Positions 47,239 through 64,000 of a DNA stretch of 64,000 nt are shown here, in pieces. The translations under genes were made by a program, and so were the position numbers. Below the pieces are notes generated by a model. It searched no databases. It was not told where the DNA came from and saw only the letters and a list, made by a program, of their open reading frames with translations. Source of the stretch: Nymphaea colorata (lineage: Eukaryota > Streptophyta > Magnoliopsida > Nymphaeales > Nymphaeaceae); assembly GCF_008831285.2 (NCBI RefSeq), contig NC_045147.1:24266981-24330980 (forward strand). Direction: 5' to 3'. How positions within the stretch are numbered: the first letter of the stretch is position 1; the number at the start of each line of letters is the position of its first letter.

Positions 47239-50200
47239 ATGGCGTCCTCCATTAATGGGCCTTCGGCGCCCCAGTATTCTGTCACCCCAGCAAAGGCATC
47301 CCAAGTCTACCAGAACCACCATCTTCAAAACAACCACCACCACCAGAGCAATTTTCACAACCATCACCAGCACCAGCAGAGCCAACACCAATGGAAGACC
47401 TCCTCACAGAAGCTCGCTCCGAGACCGCCGTCAGCCGCCGCCGCTGCCGCACCTTCCGCGCCCATACCAGGTGCCCACTCCCTTTCCCCGCAATTCCAGT
47501 CTCTCTCCTCCAGCACCCATCTTGGTTCCGACTTCTGCGGCCGGAAATCAACCCGATTCGTCTCCAAATTCCATGCCAACCGCCCCAAGGCCGGCCCCGT
47601 CAGGCGGAGCTCCTTCGCCGAGCCGGTGTTGGAGCAGATTTGCGGACAGGAGAGCGTTGAGGAGGTGTTGGGGCTCTGGGATTTTAAGCTCGCGGTGCCA
47701 GAGGACTACACGTTCATCATCCGGGAACTCGGGAATAGGGGGGAGTGCTCAAAGGCACTATGTTGCTTCGCTTGGGCGGTCGCCCATGAGCGCAGAGTGC
47801 ACGAGCGGCAGAAATTGGCGAGCGTTACTATCAGCAGCCTTGGCCGGATGCACAGAGTTGACTTGGCAAAGAAGGTATTCGATACAGCTCGAGCCGAGGG
47901 GTTTGGTAACTCGGTCTATGTCTTCTCTGCCCTCATCAGTGCCTATGGGCGGAGCGGGTTATCCGAACAGGCGATTGGGGTGTTCGGATTGATGAAATCG
48001 GAGGGATTCCGGCCGAATTTGGTAACATATAACGCCATCATAGATGCATGTGGGAAGGGGGGAGTGGAATTCAAGAGGGCGGTAGCAATTTTTGATGAGA
48101 TGTTGGTTGATGGCGTGCAGCCGGATCGAATTACGTTCAATTCTCTGCTCGCAGTGTGCAGTAGAAATGGTTCATGGGAGCCAGCGATGTCAATGTTCAG
48201 GGAGATGGGTTCTAGAGGGATTGAGGGGGATATCTTTACATATAATACCTTGTTAGATGCAGTTTGTAAAGGCGGGCAGATGGATTTCGCGCACGGTATA
48301 ATGGCGGAAATGTCTAGGAAGAGGGTGTGGCCTAATGTGGTGAGTTACAGTACCGTTATTGATGGGTATGCGAAGGTGGGGAGGTTGGAGGAGGCGCTTA
48401 GCATGTATGACGAGATGAAACTCGCTGGAATTCAGTTAGATAGGGTGTCGTATAATACACTGCTTTCTGTATATGCGAAGATGGGAAGATTCGACGATGC
48501 TATAAGAGTGTGCCGTGAGATGGAGAGTTGCGGTATCAAGAAGGATGTGGTCACCTACAATGCACTTTTGGCTGGGTGTGGGAAGCAAGGCAAGTATGAT
48601 ATGGTTAAGCGTTTGTTTAAGGACATGAAGACTGACTCAGTTAAGCCGAATGTCTTGACTTACTCGACACTGATGGACGTTTACTGCAAAGGAGGGCTAC
48701 ATAAGGAGGCCATGGAAATCTTTAGAGAGTTCAAGCAGCTGGGCTTAAAGGCGGATGTTGTTCTTTATAGTGCATTGATCGACACTTTATGCAAGAATGG
48801 ATTGATAGAGTTGGCTGTAATATTGCTTGATGAGATGACGAGGGAAGGGATTCAGCCGAATGTTGTCACCTACAATTCTATCATCGATGCATTTGGCCGT
48901 TCATCTGCAGTAAGTATTTTGAGATTCCGAAAGCCTCTTGACAATTTTTTCCCAATCGCTTCATCATTTCTGTTGCATGATTCTCATAAGTAGAACGATC
49001 GCAGGCTCAATCTTATGATGCGGTTGAAGAAGTGGGTGACCGACGCTTGAGAGATGATGCTGCTGAATCCTCCTCGCAAGCTGTTACGCTGGAAGGCGGT
49101 GGTGGCCTTAGTCATGTGATTAACGTTCTCGAACACTTGGCAATCGAGAAAGGAAGGATGCTGCTTGATGATACAAAAAGAAAGTCGAGGGAGATTATGT
49201 GTATATTGGGAGTGTTTCACAAGATGCATGAGTTGGAAATAAAGCCAAATGTAGTAACGTTCTCTGCCATTTTGAATGCCTGCAGGTATCTTTTTTTGTT
49301 TAGCCTTTAGTCTGTGAAGGAGGTGCAGAAGTAGGAATATTTTGTTAACCGAAATTTGGATGGTATAGAATGTCGAAACAGTAACGCAGCAGATAATTAT
49401 TCTTCTGATAATAACAGAAATCAGAAACGGCAGCCTTGATCAAGTTTAATGGTGTGCTAACATATTGCAACAGGTTAATAACTAGATCTAGTAAAAGCTT
49501 GGGTACTAGATTACAAGAGCATTTACAATATTTCTTCTTTTATTATTTATTATTTATTATTTCTTAAAGTTGCTCTTTCTATTCTTACCTGGTTCAAAGA
49601 AATCAAGAGGCTCATGGAATACCTCTAAGCTGCTGCATCGTTTTTCTGTGGCATTACGATTTTAATACTGGCTACGCTGTTAAAATAGCTTTCACGGTTC
49701 TTACAACTTCTGGGTGTTTTAAGTTTTGTTTTATCAGTTACTCCTGTTATGTATGCTGTTTATTTCAAGCTAGTTCATGTTCTTGCTTGGACATACCTTA
49801 ATTTTATGTCTCTCATAATTTATTCCTTTTTTTCTTCTTTGCAGCCGTTGCAATTCATTTGAGGATGCTTCAATGTTACTGGAAGAACTCCGCTGGTTTG
49901 ATAATCATGTCTATGGTGTAGCACATGGGCTCTTGATGGGCCTTAGGGATGAAATATGGGTTCAAGCACAATCTCTTTTTGATGAAGTGAAGCGTATGGA
50001 CTCTTTGACTGCATCAGCTTTTTATAATGCTTTGACAGATATGCTGTGGCATTTTGGCCAGGTAATGATCATTCACTGTATTACCAATGGTTGATGTAGT
50101 GTTTTTTTCTAATTTCTATGGAATTATGGTATACGAAAAGTAGACCACCGTTATGAATAGGGTTGGGATTTGGTTTTCCTTATTAATGGGAGAGGCCAAT

Positions 50201-51973
50201 TTGGTTGTTTCTTTGGAATGTGTTCGATAAAGTTGATGTCAGGTGATTTAATCTCCCTTTTACCATCCTCATAAGTCTAAGCTAGTTATTCCTTCAATGA
50301 AATCGTTGGTAAAATTGGCTAGCATAATTCAGCACCTAGCTATCTTATTTGTTGCCCATGCCTTCCAGTTCCAACCAATGAAGCAGAAATTTGTTCAAGC
50401 AAAGTCCAATGTTTTCCCCGTGTAACAGCAATGCGGAGTTAGGACCGCTCAGCTGTTATTATTAACTGAAAATTTCTAAAGCTGGCGTTATAAAATGTTC
50501 CTGTTATGGTCACTTCTTCGCTGCATGTGTGAAAATGTGAAGTGTATCTCTTAGTTATATCAGAGAGCTTATGAGAGAACGTCTAAGGCCAGCAATAGAC
50601 AACAAAGCAAGCATGCATATGCCCATGCAAGTACCAACTCGCTTGGATGGATACGATCATGTTGTTCAACTTGTGGATGACATAGCTGTTGATTCTTAAC
50701 TCAAACTATCAAGGTTCTGTAAAGTTGGAATTAAGAATAGTATCCATCAGATTATCAGAGCTATCCACCAGTAGCTGCCCTAGCAACAAATATAATCTTA
50801 TCCAACAAATGTTGCATATGACTGAGGCACTCTTCTAAAGAACTTGCAGCACCGTTTAAATTCTCAGCTTGAAGACATAGTTCATCTGGATAATGCTGGT
50901 GCAACTAATATGTGCACCACTCCCAGCACTGAATATTTGGTTGTATGGAGGGACTCCTATATATATGTGTGTATGTGTGTGTGTGTGTATGCATGTGTAC
51001 ACCATGGTTGTCTACTAAAAAAAAAAATCATGAGAATCTGGTTAAATATGTACTATCCAAACTAAGAAGAGTTAGAACATTGTCTATTGCTTCTCCTTCG
51101 TTTCTTCATATGGATTTTGAGCTAGTTTTCTTGAGCTTGCCTCCATTTGTTTTACTTTGAGAGGATATTTAAATGCCTGTAATCATTTCTTGTTTACCAA
51201 TAACTTCAGGGGCCAGAGTAAACCTCTTCGTCTGTGTTTCTTTTATCCATATGTCCTGCAGTTAAATACGTGTATAACAAAATAAGGTTTTACAGTTTGA
51301 ATTCCAAAGTAACAATGGTTTTGTGTCCCAGTTAGGTAGGTTTTCCTCGCATGCACGCAAGAGTGTGGTTTTTTATATCTTCACATTGACCAACTTTTTT
51401 TTATATTTTACCTTTCTAACAAAAAAAACTGCTTTTCTATAGAGGAAGGGTGCACAGCTGGTTGTGCTGGAAGGGAAGCGTAGACAGGTTTGGGAGAACG
51501 CTTGGAGTGATTCTTGCTTGGACTTGCATCTGATGTCCGCTGGAGCTGCTCAAGCTATGGTTCACGCATGGCTATTGAACATCCACACAATTGTCTATCA
51601 AGGGCACCAGCTACCAAACTTACTAAGGTAATTTTTGTTCAACCATGGTCCTTGATTCTTTCGTATTATCTTTTATATGGCAAATGGTTAACTCGTCCAC
51701 CTCTACTGCAGCATTTTGACTGGATGGGGCAAGCACAGCAAAGTGACTGGTGATGGCACCCTTCGACGTGCAATTGAGACGCTTCTTGCGAAAATAGGTG
51801 CACCATTCCATACAGCCAAGTTCAATATCGGGCGCTTTATATCAAGTGGCGCTGTTATGGGAGCATGGTTGAAAGAAATCGGCACTTTGAAGCTCCTGAT
51901 TCTTCATGATGTAAGGGGAGCAACAGAAAACCTGAGAGACCAGCCAACTCGTTTAGAACTACTTCCGGCATGA
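47239..51973 (+). CDS. GUN1: GUN1, plastid PPR-SMR protein of retrograde signalling
   Basis: Five exons, 47239-48909, 49005-49285, 49845-50061, 51443-51627 and 51712-51973, give 871 residues (Arabidopsis GUN1 is 918). The N-terminus is Ser/Pro/Gln/His-rich, consistent with a transit peptide and disordered region, and leads into [12 protein letters not shown], which is conserved in GUN1. About a dozen P-class PPR motifs follow, from about 190 to 690 (for example [34 protein letters not shown]). The C-terminal SMR domain has LDLHLMS near 748 and TGWGKHSK near 788. GUN1 integrates plastid distress signals and links plastid protein import, tetrapyrrole metabolism and protein homeostasis to nuclear gene expression. 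The start has in-frame homology from the first ATG after the 5' UTR. Confidence 0.95.
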
Positions 51974-54313
51974 ATATAACTATTTTGGTGTGTCATGTGC
52001 TTAGATTATCTGTGAAAACAGCAGCTATAACTGCATTTTTGTAGTGCTCTTAGGTGCAAGCTATAAGAAACATAATTCATTTTACTGTACTGGCACTGTG
52101 ATTAATGTCCAACAAGAGTGCAAGTGTTTTTGCTTGCCAAAATAAGGATTTCAGTAACACCATGTAAGCCTTTGGTATAGAGAGAATTAGCCCATTTCTC
52201 GAAAAGCTTGGTTCAGTTGCTCCAGTTACCGCAAGGGAACGAGGATCAGAGATTCGTTCAGCCGCACATCATTCCTTATCCACTAATTTTGTAAAAGTCG
52301 GCGGAAAAAAGTGAAATGATTTTTGAGCTCGTCTGAAGAATCCTCAACTACCGTAGCATCTTGGACCATCTCTATCATCAATTAAATCTTCAGCAGCAGT
52401 CGTTAAAGTGCTAAGGAACAACGAATTGTTTTTCTTTTCTAATGAAGTTATCCATTACTCTCGTTCAAACCCTAAGAAAGGCATCTAAAAGTGGCTTCGA
52501 GATAACTTTTGTAGGATGGTCTGCCACTTAACTCATTAAATAATAATTACTTAGAATATTCTTGGGACATAATATCATGGTGAAAAGACCAATATTTCAT
52601 GTCAATGGCTGGTGGTTGTTATTAAGCCGAAGATGGAGCTGGCGATTGCTGTAGATGCCTCTACAGGTCAATTGCGTGTATTGTCCATCAAAATTGGATG
52701 GCAATCATTGAAAAACTCGGACTTGATTGTGAACCCTCCTGATAACAATGCCAACTGCGGCTTCTGAAACTTTATGCCAAGAACGAGTTCGATGGGGCAC
52801 AAACATTTACGTGGTCAAAGTGGGTTAGTTTGCTCATGGTGCACCAATCAGGATTAGAGCAGCCATTTTTTCAAGGCCTGCGTTTTTCTGCTCGAATTCC
52901 CAGTCTTCCTTCAAAAGCTTCACGTTCTTTTCCCTCTCTTTTTCTTGTAAGGGATGTTTGACTTAGACGACCTTTATTATGCAAAATTAGAGCTGTACAA
53001 CAATCTAGGTACGACAAAAACTTTGACAGGCTCTTTGCTGAAGCAAAAACACCAAATCGGCACCACCGCTGAGCAGGCCAAAACACATAACAGAAAAACA
53101 GTAACGACCAAACAGGCAGGTCAGTCAGGGACTATATAGAATTTACAGCTGTACGCAACGGAAGCAAAAGCCTATCAACAATCTACTGGAAGATCCTCTT
53201 GGCGTTGGGCAATAGTGAATCAGTGATCTGTGAAAAAAGTTTCCGCAACACCAGAAAAAGGGTTCGTCCTTCAAGGGTTCTCCGTATAACTCCTCTTAAT
53301 TTCCTGTTGCTGGAGCAAACGCCTATAGTCAGCTCAGATGTGTCCAAGACTCCAAGGATTTGCACTGTCGTTGAGGACTTTAAGCTCCGGAAGAACATGA
53401 TCGCGGTAGTTGCAGTAGACGTTCCACATTGAAGGAACGGAATGTTCGGGACGCAAGAACTTGACAAAAGATCTACGATTATTTATACGTCTATGTTGAT
53501 CGCTATTTGTAAGTTCAACTTACTGTTTGAAAATGTTTACGCAAGTCGTCAACCAGAGGAGACTGCAACAACCACAGCTCGGATACCACTGGCAAAACGA
53601 GGTTTGGGCAAAATCGAGTTCAACCAACATCAGCCGCCTGCTGCTGCCGGTGATCTATCGTTCACCAGCTATCGTTGAACTACCGCTCCATTATTTTTCC
53701 TTTATTATACTTTATTGTTCCCGTTACATGTCAAAATTAACAAGGCACTCACTCCCTCAGACAGGAACTTTTTCATCGTGAATGTATTAATATGCAAATG
53801 CGTACGCCATTTTAAAGCACGATTCGCCCAACACCACGCGTTAACCATCAGGTCTCAGTCCAACGCTACGCAGCCTGAGCTGGTGCTGGTGGCGCCTTCA
53901 AAGTATGATGGTCGGCGCTCACCAAAATTTTTTCCAAGTTTTCACCTTCCACTTCAGGTATGGTGGGGCATGGTGGTCATCAGCGGTTTTCCTTCAAATG
54001 GAAAGTTTCGTCATGAAGTTGTCAAAAGGCTCATCGGAAAACAAAGTGCAGTATTGGAACGTTTCTAGGACTAGGGACTAAATCCATCCCCGAGATTGCC
54101 AGTTGAGACAGCCTAATCTTCTCGTGTTATAATAAGCAATTGCACAAACTCCGGTCTACATTCTGACCCAAATTTGACTTGAGCGACAGTTGAAGCAAGG
54201 GTAAACAAAACCAATGACCAAAGTATCAGCTAAACTCACAATCAAAATGCATGAATAGTTAAAATCCACGATGGCAAGAAACAGTACGCCGCATGATGAA
54301 AATATTTCTAGTC
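51974..54313. other. Convergent spacer between GUN1 and RPS21
   Basis: 3' UTRs of GUN1 and RPS21 plus about 1.5 kb without an identifiable gene. A few open frames of 70-117 codons (for example 53183-53467 minus, 53715-54068 plus) have more balanced composition than the surroundings but no recognisable domain. They may be chance or gene debris. Confidence 0.45.
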
Positions 54314-58062
<3,749 letters not shown>

Positions 58063-58972
58063 CTTGTCGGAGACTGAAGAATAATACCAGAGCAGCTAAT
58101 CCACCTGCATCCCGTCCAAAAAGACATGATATTAGATACTCCAATTCCATGGAGCTTAATTTCAAATAACTGGTTCACTTTTGCAGAACAGCTTTCTGAT
58201 TCGTAGCAGAAATTACATGGAACAGAGCTGCCATGCGACCTTAAGCAGGCTGACTTTAAATAATTCGAATTGTGATACTATATCGTATCTATGATGAATT
58301 ATTGTAGGTCATTGGATAAGAAAGACCATCGGACGAGACACGCCCTCCTCCCCCTCGCCCTCCTTAATTTATAGACAGGCATTCTACACACGATTACTGT
58401 ATTTGAGGATCGGTTCGAAAAAAAAAAAGGGGGAGAGGCTTAGAAGAAACAAGCATGGAGCCGACCAAGCTACAACAAAAACGCCTTTTCTTCCAACTCT
58501 TTTTGGATATCAGTCGCGAATGTCCCACAGAAACATCCACGATAATGAACGCTGGTCGACATCCACATACACAACAGCAGTACGGAATGCGTTAAACTGG
58601 TTACTCCGTCTACGCTCATTCATTCCCAGAACAAACTAAATACCAATACAGGAGAAAAAGTAAAGAGGCAACAGACACATACAATTTGCTCCCGGACTCA
58701 AGCACGCTACAATAGAACCAGTCAAGCGCCCGCACAATGCAGACAATTTTTATGTGGCCTATATCAGAAAAGTAGCAAATTAATCCTTTGCTGTGTTCAG
58801 ACAGCAGAATCAGCCCTACGCCGTCGACGATATTGAGCCGGAATTCCACCGCAAGAGGACCATAACATTGAATCACCTTGACCCTTCGGCCACATAATTC
58901 AAAAAAAGAAGGAACCGAAAGCTCCATCGAAAAATCGCCCTCATTCTAAATCAAAAGAAATAAATCAAGGGG

Positions 58973-59018
<46 letters not shown>

Positions 59019-59020
59019 CC
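58063..59020 (-). other. RPS21 5' UTR exon and leader intron
   Basis: A minus-strand leader exon ending at 59020 (CTGCCG, then GTAAAT) and a short piece 58073-58063 before the start codon are consistent with a roughly 946-nt 5' UTR intron, common in plant ribosomal-protein genes. A 103-codon open frame (58616-58927, minus) falls inside this intron, has no known domain and is not called as a gene. Confidence 0.5.
58977..59014. repeat. (GA)n microsatellite at RPS21 leader-intron donor
   Basis: About 18 GA units (CT on the transcribed strand) beginning five bases inside the proposed 5' UTR intron of RPS21. CT-rich leaders are common around plant ribosomal-protein transcription starts. Confidence 0.85.
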
Positions 59021-59094
59021 GGCAGTCTCCTCGTGGGCGGGGGGTGGCACTAACAACTGACAAAACCCGGAGGGTTCCTTCAGAAGCGATGAGG

Positions 59095-59103
59095 CTAGGG
59101 TTT
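59095..59103 (-). promoter_or_regulatory. Telo box of the RPS21 promoter
   Basis: AAACCCTAG on the minus strand, about 75 bases upstream of the end of the proposed leader exon. This element is characteristic of plant ribosomal-protein promoters and is the same sequence and orientation as the one at the snoRNA locus. Confidence 0.6.
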
Positions 59104-60045
59104 TATTCTTGCCATTTACTTGCGATCTGGATAGAGGGGAACCGGATCAGATTGACTCTGATGTTCGGGAACCCGTTTTACGGAAAAGGAACGTCAGCAA
59201 AAACTCCGAACCAGGAGGTGATCACGACATGGTGTCGCTAATACGGTACAGAATGATGGATAGGGTCTCCGACGGGAATAGCGGCGGTTCCATGTATACC
59301 AATTAGAACAGGGGTTGGTAGAGCACATGCTGTGTTTATTACCCTGTACAAGTGAATTGTGAGATCACATCAATTATTGATTGAGCCTGAGGGGTTGCGG
59401 CCCTCGTTGTAAACACCATTTATACGTGATATGAAAAATCAAATGAACAATCAATTGAGCGTATTGTGGCCACCAAAATGAAATCCTAAACACAGTTTTG
59501 TGATGTTTGATAATTATACAAAACGACGTGAAGTTGATGCACATGCCTCAAAAGGGTTGAGATACCTGGGGCTGTGCTAGTGATGTTGGTTTTTTACCCA
59601 TGAGATAAAATGTGGTCGATACTCATTTGGTGGACAAATGTTAAGGAAGCCAATTATCGTTCTTTATGGACCTTTGATCGTATTCCTGAATTTATTGAAT
59701 GGACGAGGGTGTCATTCTGCTCTCACCGGAAATCAAACACGGGGTAGGATTATTTGCGACGAAATTTACCCCATGTAATGTTGCGACTGCGATGGCTAAA
59801 CTTCAGGAAAATGTTCGGCGTTTGACTATTTATCGGAAATGTTTTCTTCGGCGTACCACGAGTGAGAGAAATACGACTTCCATATATGCTCCCACCACCA
59901 GCATAGCATATCTGCTCGGGGGAGCGAAAGAGAGCCTTATCCGCGAACTCAAGCGAGAAATCACCAGAGAATCGAGTACTTGTGGAGGGAAGAGAAACAG
60001 AGGAAGCAGCGGGTACAAACAACCTTCCTTCCCTCCAACAATTGG
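59104..60045. other. Divergent promoter region between RPS21 and LPA1
   Basis: RPS21 reads left and LPA1 reads right from this stretch of under 1 kb, so both promoters lie here. A long open frame that begins at 59699 and overlaps the LPA1 start in another frame has no recognised domain and is probably chance. No repeats or RNA genes were seen. Confidence 0.45.
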
Positions 60046-63000
60046 ATGGCAATGGCTTCTCTCCACCCTCGACACCATCCCCCTTTTCTCCTTCTCAGGC
60101 CTCAGACGGTGCTATTCTCTCAGAAGCTGTGCCTCCTCAGCGGACGCATCGGTCGCGGGGGCATCCGTTTACGAGCTTCTTCATCTTCTCCTCCTTCCTC
60201 ATCGTCGTCGGACGCTACCACCCAGACGGCAGAGTCATGCGTGAACTTCGGACTCTCTCTCTTTTCCAAAGGACGAGTGAGGAACCTGCGCTAATCCCGT
60301 CCTTTTTTCTCTTGGCTGACAGTCTCTTCCAGTTTGTAGGTCCTTGATGGTTTCTTTCTCTTTGCGAGTTCTTCAGGTAAAGGAGGCTCTCACCCAATTC
60401 GAGACCGCTCTCTCGCTGGATCCCAATCCTGTAGAGGCCCAGGCTGCTCTTTACAACAAGGCGTGCTGTCATGCCTACAGGTAGAGATTATCGATCCGTG
60501 TCTTATTATTCTTCTTTTCAGTTTTCTTTTTTTATTTTTACTCGAATCCGTGATTGCTACGTCATTGAATTTCCTTGAATCCGGAGTAGCGGTTTGTACT
60601 TGCCCATCACCTTGTCGGTTACTTCATTGATCGTGGTAGTATTGGCATATAGGAACATTACATGGTTGCGTATTCACCACGAACTTCTGACCTTTGTTTC
60701 TGATATGGTAGTATGATTTTAGCTACACCATGTACTACTACTCGTTTTTGTTTTCCTGCAAAAGGGAATTCCGAGGTTGCTGATGTCAAGGCATGTTCCC
60801 AAAGAGTGACGTTATCTCATATTGTTTTTTAGGTGGAGAGGTAGGGCTTCCCTTTCTTCCACATTTATGTTATTTTACTATAAACTTCTGGTCCTTGAGG
60901 AATGCCGCCATTGGCTTTATTAAATTCACACTTTCGAAGTAACCTGGATCAATCTTGTTTCTTTGAAGCAATTCAAGCATCCATCGTGTTTATGAGAGGA
61001 GCAATATCGGTAACCTGTATAACCTTTAAATTTGGTTTGGATGGTGTAGAAATCGCTTCATTTTCTTCTTCTTGAAACTGATGATGACAATGGGGACGAT
61101 TCATTTTCTTGGTTCCTTAAAAACATGGTTTATGTTGACATTAGAGATGTGGGTCTGTCCTTTTTCTCGTCGCCAATTTGTTGCACAGTTTGTCCAAGCA
61201 AGTGTTTCTCTCTTGCCATGTGCACTGGCATCGTGAAGAAAGAAGCCGTTTAATCGAGCAGATGTCCTTTATTTTTTCCACATTATGTTGGTGCCTTGGT
61301 AGTAGTAACGAAAGGATCTGTTTCCTTCTTTGATATTTGGCTTGTTCTTGTGATAGGGGCGAAGGAAAAAAAGCTGCTGATTGTTTGAGAACTGCTCTAC
61401 GCGAATATAATCTCAAGTTTGGCACCATTCTCAATGATCCAGATTTGGCGTCCTTCAGGGCTATGCCAGAATTTAAAGAGTTGCAGGAAGAGGTACAATC
61501 CATTTTGTGTTTGTAGTTCTTTTGTTCATGTGATGCATCACTTCTTCTTGGTTAGGTTTTGGATGATCTTCACTGCTAATGCACAGCAGCGCATCATCTC
61601 CGCCTTGGCAATATTTACACCTCAGTCCTCACTAGTTGCTAGTCTGGTGCCTTTCCTTTTGTAGAGTTGTTTCCAGATAAAATTTAGTTGCAGAGCTATC
61701 AGAATAAGCGTAGCAGATTTTGTATTTTATTGTATGTTTTGTGCTCATCAACAGGCAAGATTAGGCGGTGAAGATATTGGGTACAGCTTCAGGAGAGACC
61801 TCAAGCTCATTAGTGAAGTTCAAGCACCATTCCGAGGTGTTAGAAGATTCTTTTATGTCGCACTTACTGCTGCTGCTGGAATATCAACCTTTTTCACTGT
61901 GCCGAGGCTGGTTAGTTCATTACAAGGTGGTGATGGTGCCCCTGATTTGTGGGAGACAGCAGGAAATGCTGCCATCAACATTGCAGGTGATTTACTATGT
62001 TCTGCATAATTCAGTGCTTTCGTGAGGCTTTTAAGCTCATTTGGTTTCCTTTAGCATGAAACTGAATTTACAACACAAAATCCCTCTCTTCCTGCACGCC
62101 AGGTTGATTTGATAATCTCAATAATGTTGGTCAATGAACAATAAGTGCATGAGGGTGATTTTGTATATTTATATGAACCAGATATCCATTCTAATATGCT
62201 AGCTCTTGGTGTCAAGAACACATGCACAAACAGATCATGTAATGATTCTTAATTCTTTAAATCTTCAACTTCATCAAGTCATCTACTATTATAAAGTCAG
62301 GTTTTTTTAATCTCCCTAATTGAAATCAGAGAGAATGTTGATGACTCAAAAACTAGATTGAAGACTTGATTTTGGGGTCAACCTCAGCCTTCTAGTCTTT
62401 GGATGTGTATAAACTTATCTGCGTCATATGTTAAAGAGATAATTGACTCAAAAACTAGCTTGAAGACTTGATTTTGGGTGTCAAGCTCAGCCTTCTTAAG
62501 GGAAGAAAAGTATGCTTCTTTTGATGTGTATAAGCTTATCTGTGTCATATGTTAAAGAGATAATGAAAGCTTTTGCCGAGATCGAGGCTTCTAGAATGTC
62601 TTAATGATGGGTAGGCATTTTGGCAGAATTGTTGCTAGAGAAGGACATTATCTCATTGTTGTGGAAGGTTCTCAGTGGAACTTGTTGATTAGAAAGTGGG
62701 GATAGACTGGTAGTTGCTGTTCAACGTCTGGTTTTTATTGTTATAAATACTACTTCTGCCATTGCTTTATTATTATTATTATTATTACTACTACTATTAT
62801 TTTGTCATTATTATTAATTTGGTATTAAAAATGAAGTTAGTGAAGCTAAGGGCATAACAGGGTAGATCTTGCGGAAACTTGAATTTTTGAACTTGTGATC
62901 ATCAAATCCTCAATTTAGGATGAAATTGTTAATATAGACACGATGAAGGTATTCATTGTTTTCCAAATAGATGAAAAAATGGGGTCCAAACAGCAATTCT

Positions 63001-63866
63001 TGTGTAAAAGGGGGCAGAAAAGAAATGGTAGGTGGCGTTTTTGCTCCCCAAGAACTTCAAGGATTGTCCTTGGTGATTATCTCTCTCTATATATAAAACA
63101 GAATGCAGTAGAGCTTGTATCCCAGAATGTCACAATTTTCATGATTACTAATTCTAAGTTCTACACTGTATTGCTTAGGGTTTTGATGCTAGAAATGGTA
63201 TAACAAGATTCTGTGATTTCACAATGTTGGCGAGGCAAATACTTTTTGGCAAGTTTAGATTTTGGCTGCTCTTTGCTTTCTCTCGAGGATATATCCTCCC
63301 ATTGATTATTATTTATGATGCTGCCTAGTGCATGAAAACAGTTGAAATTTGAGGATCCAAGACCCGCTTTGTGGTCCAACCAACTAACTGAACTTTTGAA
63401 TCAGTACTTTGCAGGCATTATTGTACTTGTGGCACTGTTCATTTGGGATAACAAGAAAGAGGAAGAGCAGCTTGCACAAATATCACGGGATGAAACTCTG
63501 TCAAGATTGCCCTTGCGTTTGTCAACCAGTAGGATTGTCGAACTTGTTCAGCTCCGTGACACAGCTAGGCCAGTGAGTGTTGCCATCTGTGATCTTGTTT
63601 TGTTGATCAGTATTCCCTGACAATAATCACCGCATTCCATAGTTTATTGTTGTTGGGCATCCTTTAATTTCTTGAAGGTAATTCTTGCTGGGAGCAAAGA
63701 AACCGTTAACAGGGCTCTTGAAAAAGCTGAAAGGTTTAGGACTGAGCTCCTTAGACGTGGTGTTCTTCTGATTCCTGTTATCTGGGGCAGTGACAAAAGA
63801 GAACCTGTTGAGAAGAAAGGTTTTGGTGGTCCTGTAACTGCATCCACATCTCTTCCTTCTGTTGGG
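60046..63866 (+). CDS. LPA1: LPA1, photosystem II assembly TPR protein (3' end outside window)
   Basis: Six exons are present, 60046-60276, 60377-60480, 61357-61492, 61755-61986, 63415-63572 and 63678-63866, giving 350 residues. Arabidopsis LPA1 has about 453, so roughly 100 C-terminal residues lie beyond the window; the last donor is GTAAGG at 63867. LPA1 (LOW PSII ACCUMULATION 1) is an intrinsic thylakoid chaperone that helps assemble the D1 protein. The Ser-rich N-terminus (to about 55) fits a transit peptide. A TPR-like region follows (SCVNFGLSLFSKGRV, LDPNPVEAQAALYNKACCHAYR). Two transmembrane segments lie near 184-206 and 235-247, then the conserved DETLSRLPLRLSTSRIVELVQLRD. An alternative start two codons downstream (second ATG) is possible. 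Confidence 0.94.
61987..63414 (+). other. Intron 4 of LPA1 (1.4 kb)
   Basis: AT-rich intron with an ATT trinucleotide run near 62770-62800 and a diverged roughly 120-bp direct repeat near 62345-62565 (ACTCAAAAACTAG..TTGAAGACTTGATTTTGG, then TATGTTAAAGAGATAAT, occurring twice). No nested gene was recognised. Confidence 0.55.
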
Positions 63867-64000
63867 GTAAGGTGGTTATATTATTTGAACTAGACACAGT
63901 TTTTGGCATGGTCGATCTAGTGATAGACTGAGCTCTTCCTACTCCCCCTTTTCCCTATATATTTTCCCAGAAAAGTGAATAATAAATTTACTCTGATTAA

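Noticed and set aside
47225-47992. 255-codon plus-strand frame overlapping GUN1 exon 1
   Set aside because: It is an out-of-frame reading of the GC-rich GUN1 N-terminal coding sequence.
58286-58320. ATGATGA box-C-like motif in the plus strand near 58290
   Set aside because: No D box or terminal stem downstream, and wrong strand for the RPS21 intron.
58616-58927. 103-codon minus-strand frame in the RPS21 leader region
   Set aside because: No known domain, and it falls inside the inferred 5' UTR intron of RPS21.

Overview
The window is nuclear DNA of a flowering plant. It holds spliced genes with GT-AG introns and AT-rich introns, nuclear genes for chloroplast proteins, two PPR proteins, and plant telo-box promoters. 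I cannot assign the species or decide between a monocot, a eudicot and an early-diverging angiosperm.

Layout from left to right. At 1-321 (-) lies the 5' part of a DMP (DUF679) membrane-protein gene. At 1640-2853 (+) is a three-exon REF/SRPP-family lipid-droplet protein. At 4342-9012 (+) is CLPR3, nine exons. At 11053-15471 (-) is a single-exon TOC159-type chloroplast import receptor. At about 21.9-25.5 kb (-) is a small nucleolar RNA locus that no protein ORF explains. It has three tandem pairs of C/D-box snoRNAs. One member of each pair carries an antisense element to the 18S rRNA segment methylated by yeast snR40 and human U32. A promoter with a TATA box and a telo box lies at about 25.45-25.49 kb. 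At 29996-44817 (+) is a 27-exon FHA plus AAA-ATPase gene of 1254 codons. At 47239-51973 (+) is GUN1, five exons, PPR plus SMR. At 54314-58062 (-) is RPS21 (eS21), whose 2.16-kb first coding intron contains an entire intronless PPR gene (56079-57737) on the same strand. At 60046-63866 (+) is the 5' part of LPA1, which runs off the window. The intergenic parts hold simple repeats, minisatellites, a MITE-like element and short duplications.

Functional themes. Four of the protein genes serve chloroplast biogenesis: protein import (TOC159), stromal proteolysis (CLPR3), plastid-to-nucleus signalling (GUN1) and photosystem II assembly (LPA1). The nested PPR protein probably acts on organelle RNA. 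RPS21 and the snoRNA locus form a second, ribosome-biogenesis theme, and both carry a telo box in the same orientation as the transcript.

Exon boundaries were read by eye from splice consensus, reading frame and remembered family sequence. The frames close exactly for every complete gene. Family assignments rest on recalled homologues, not on a database search.
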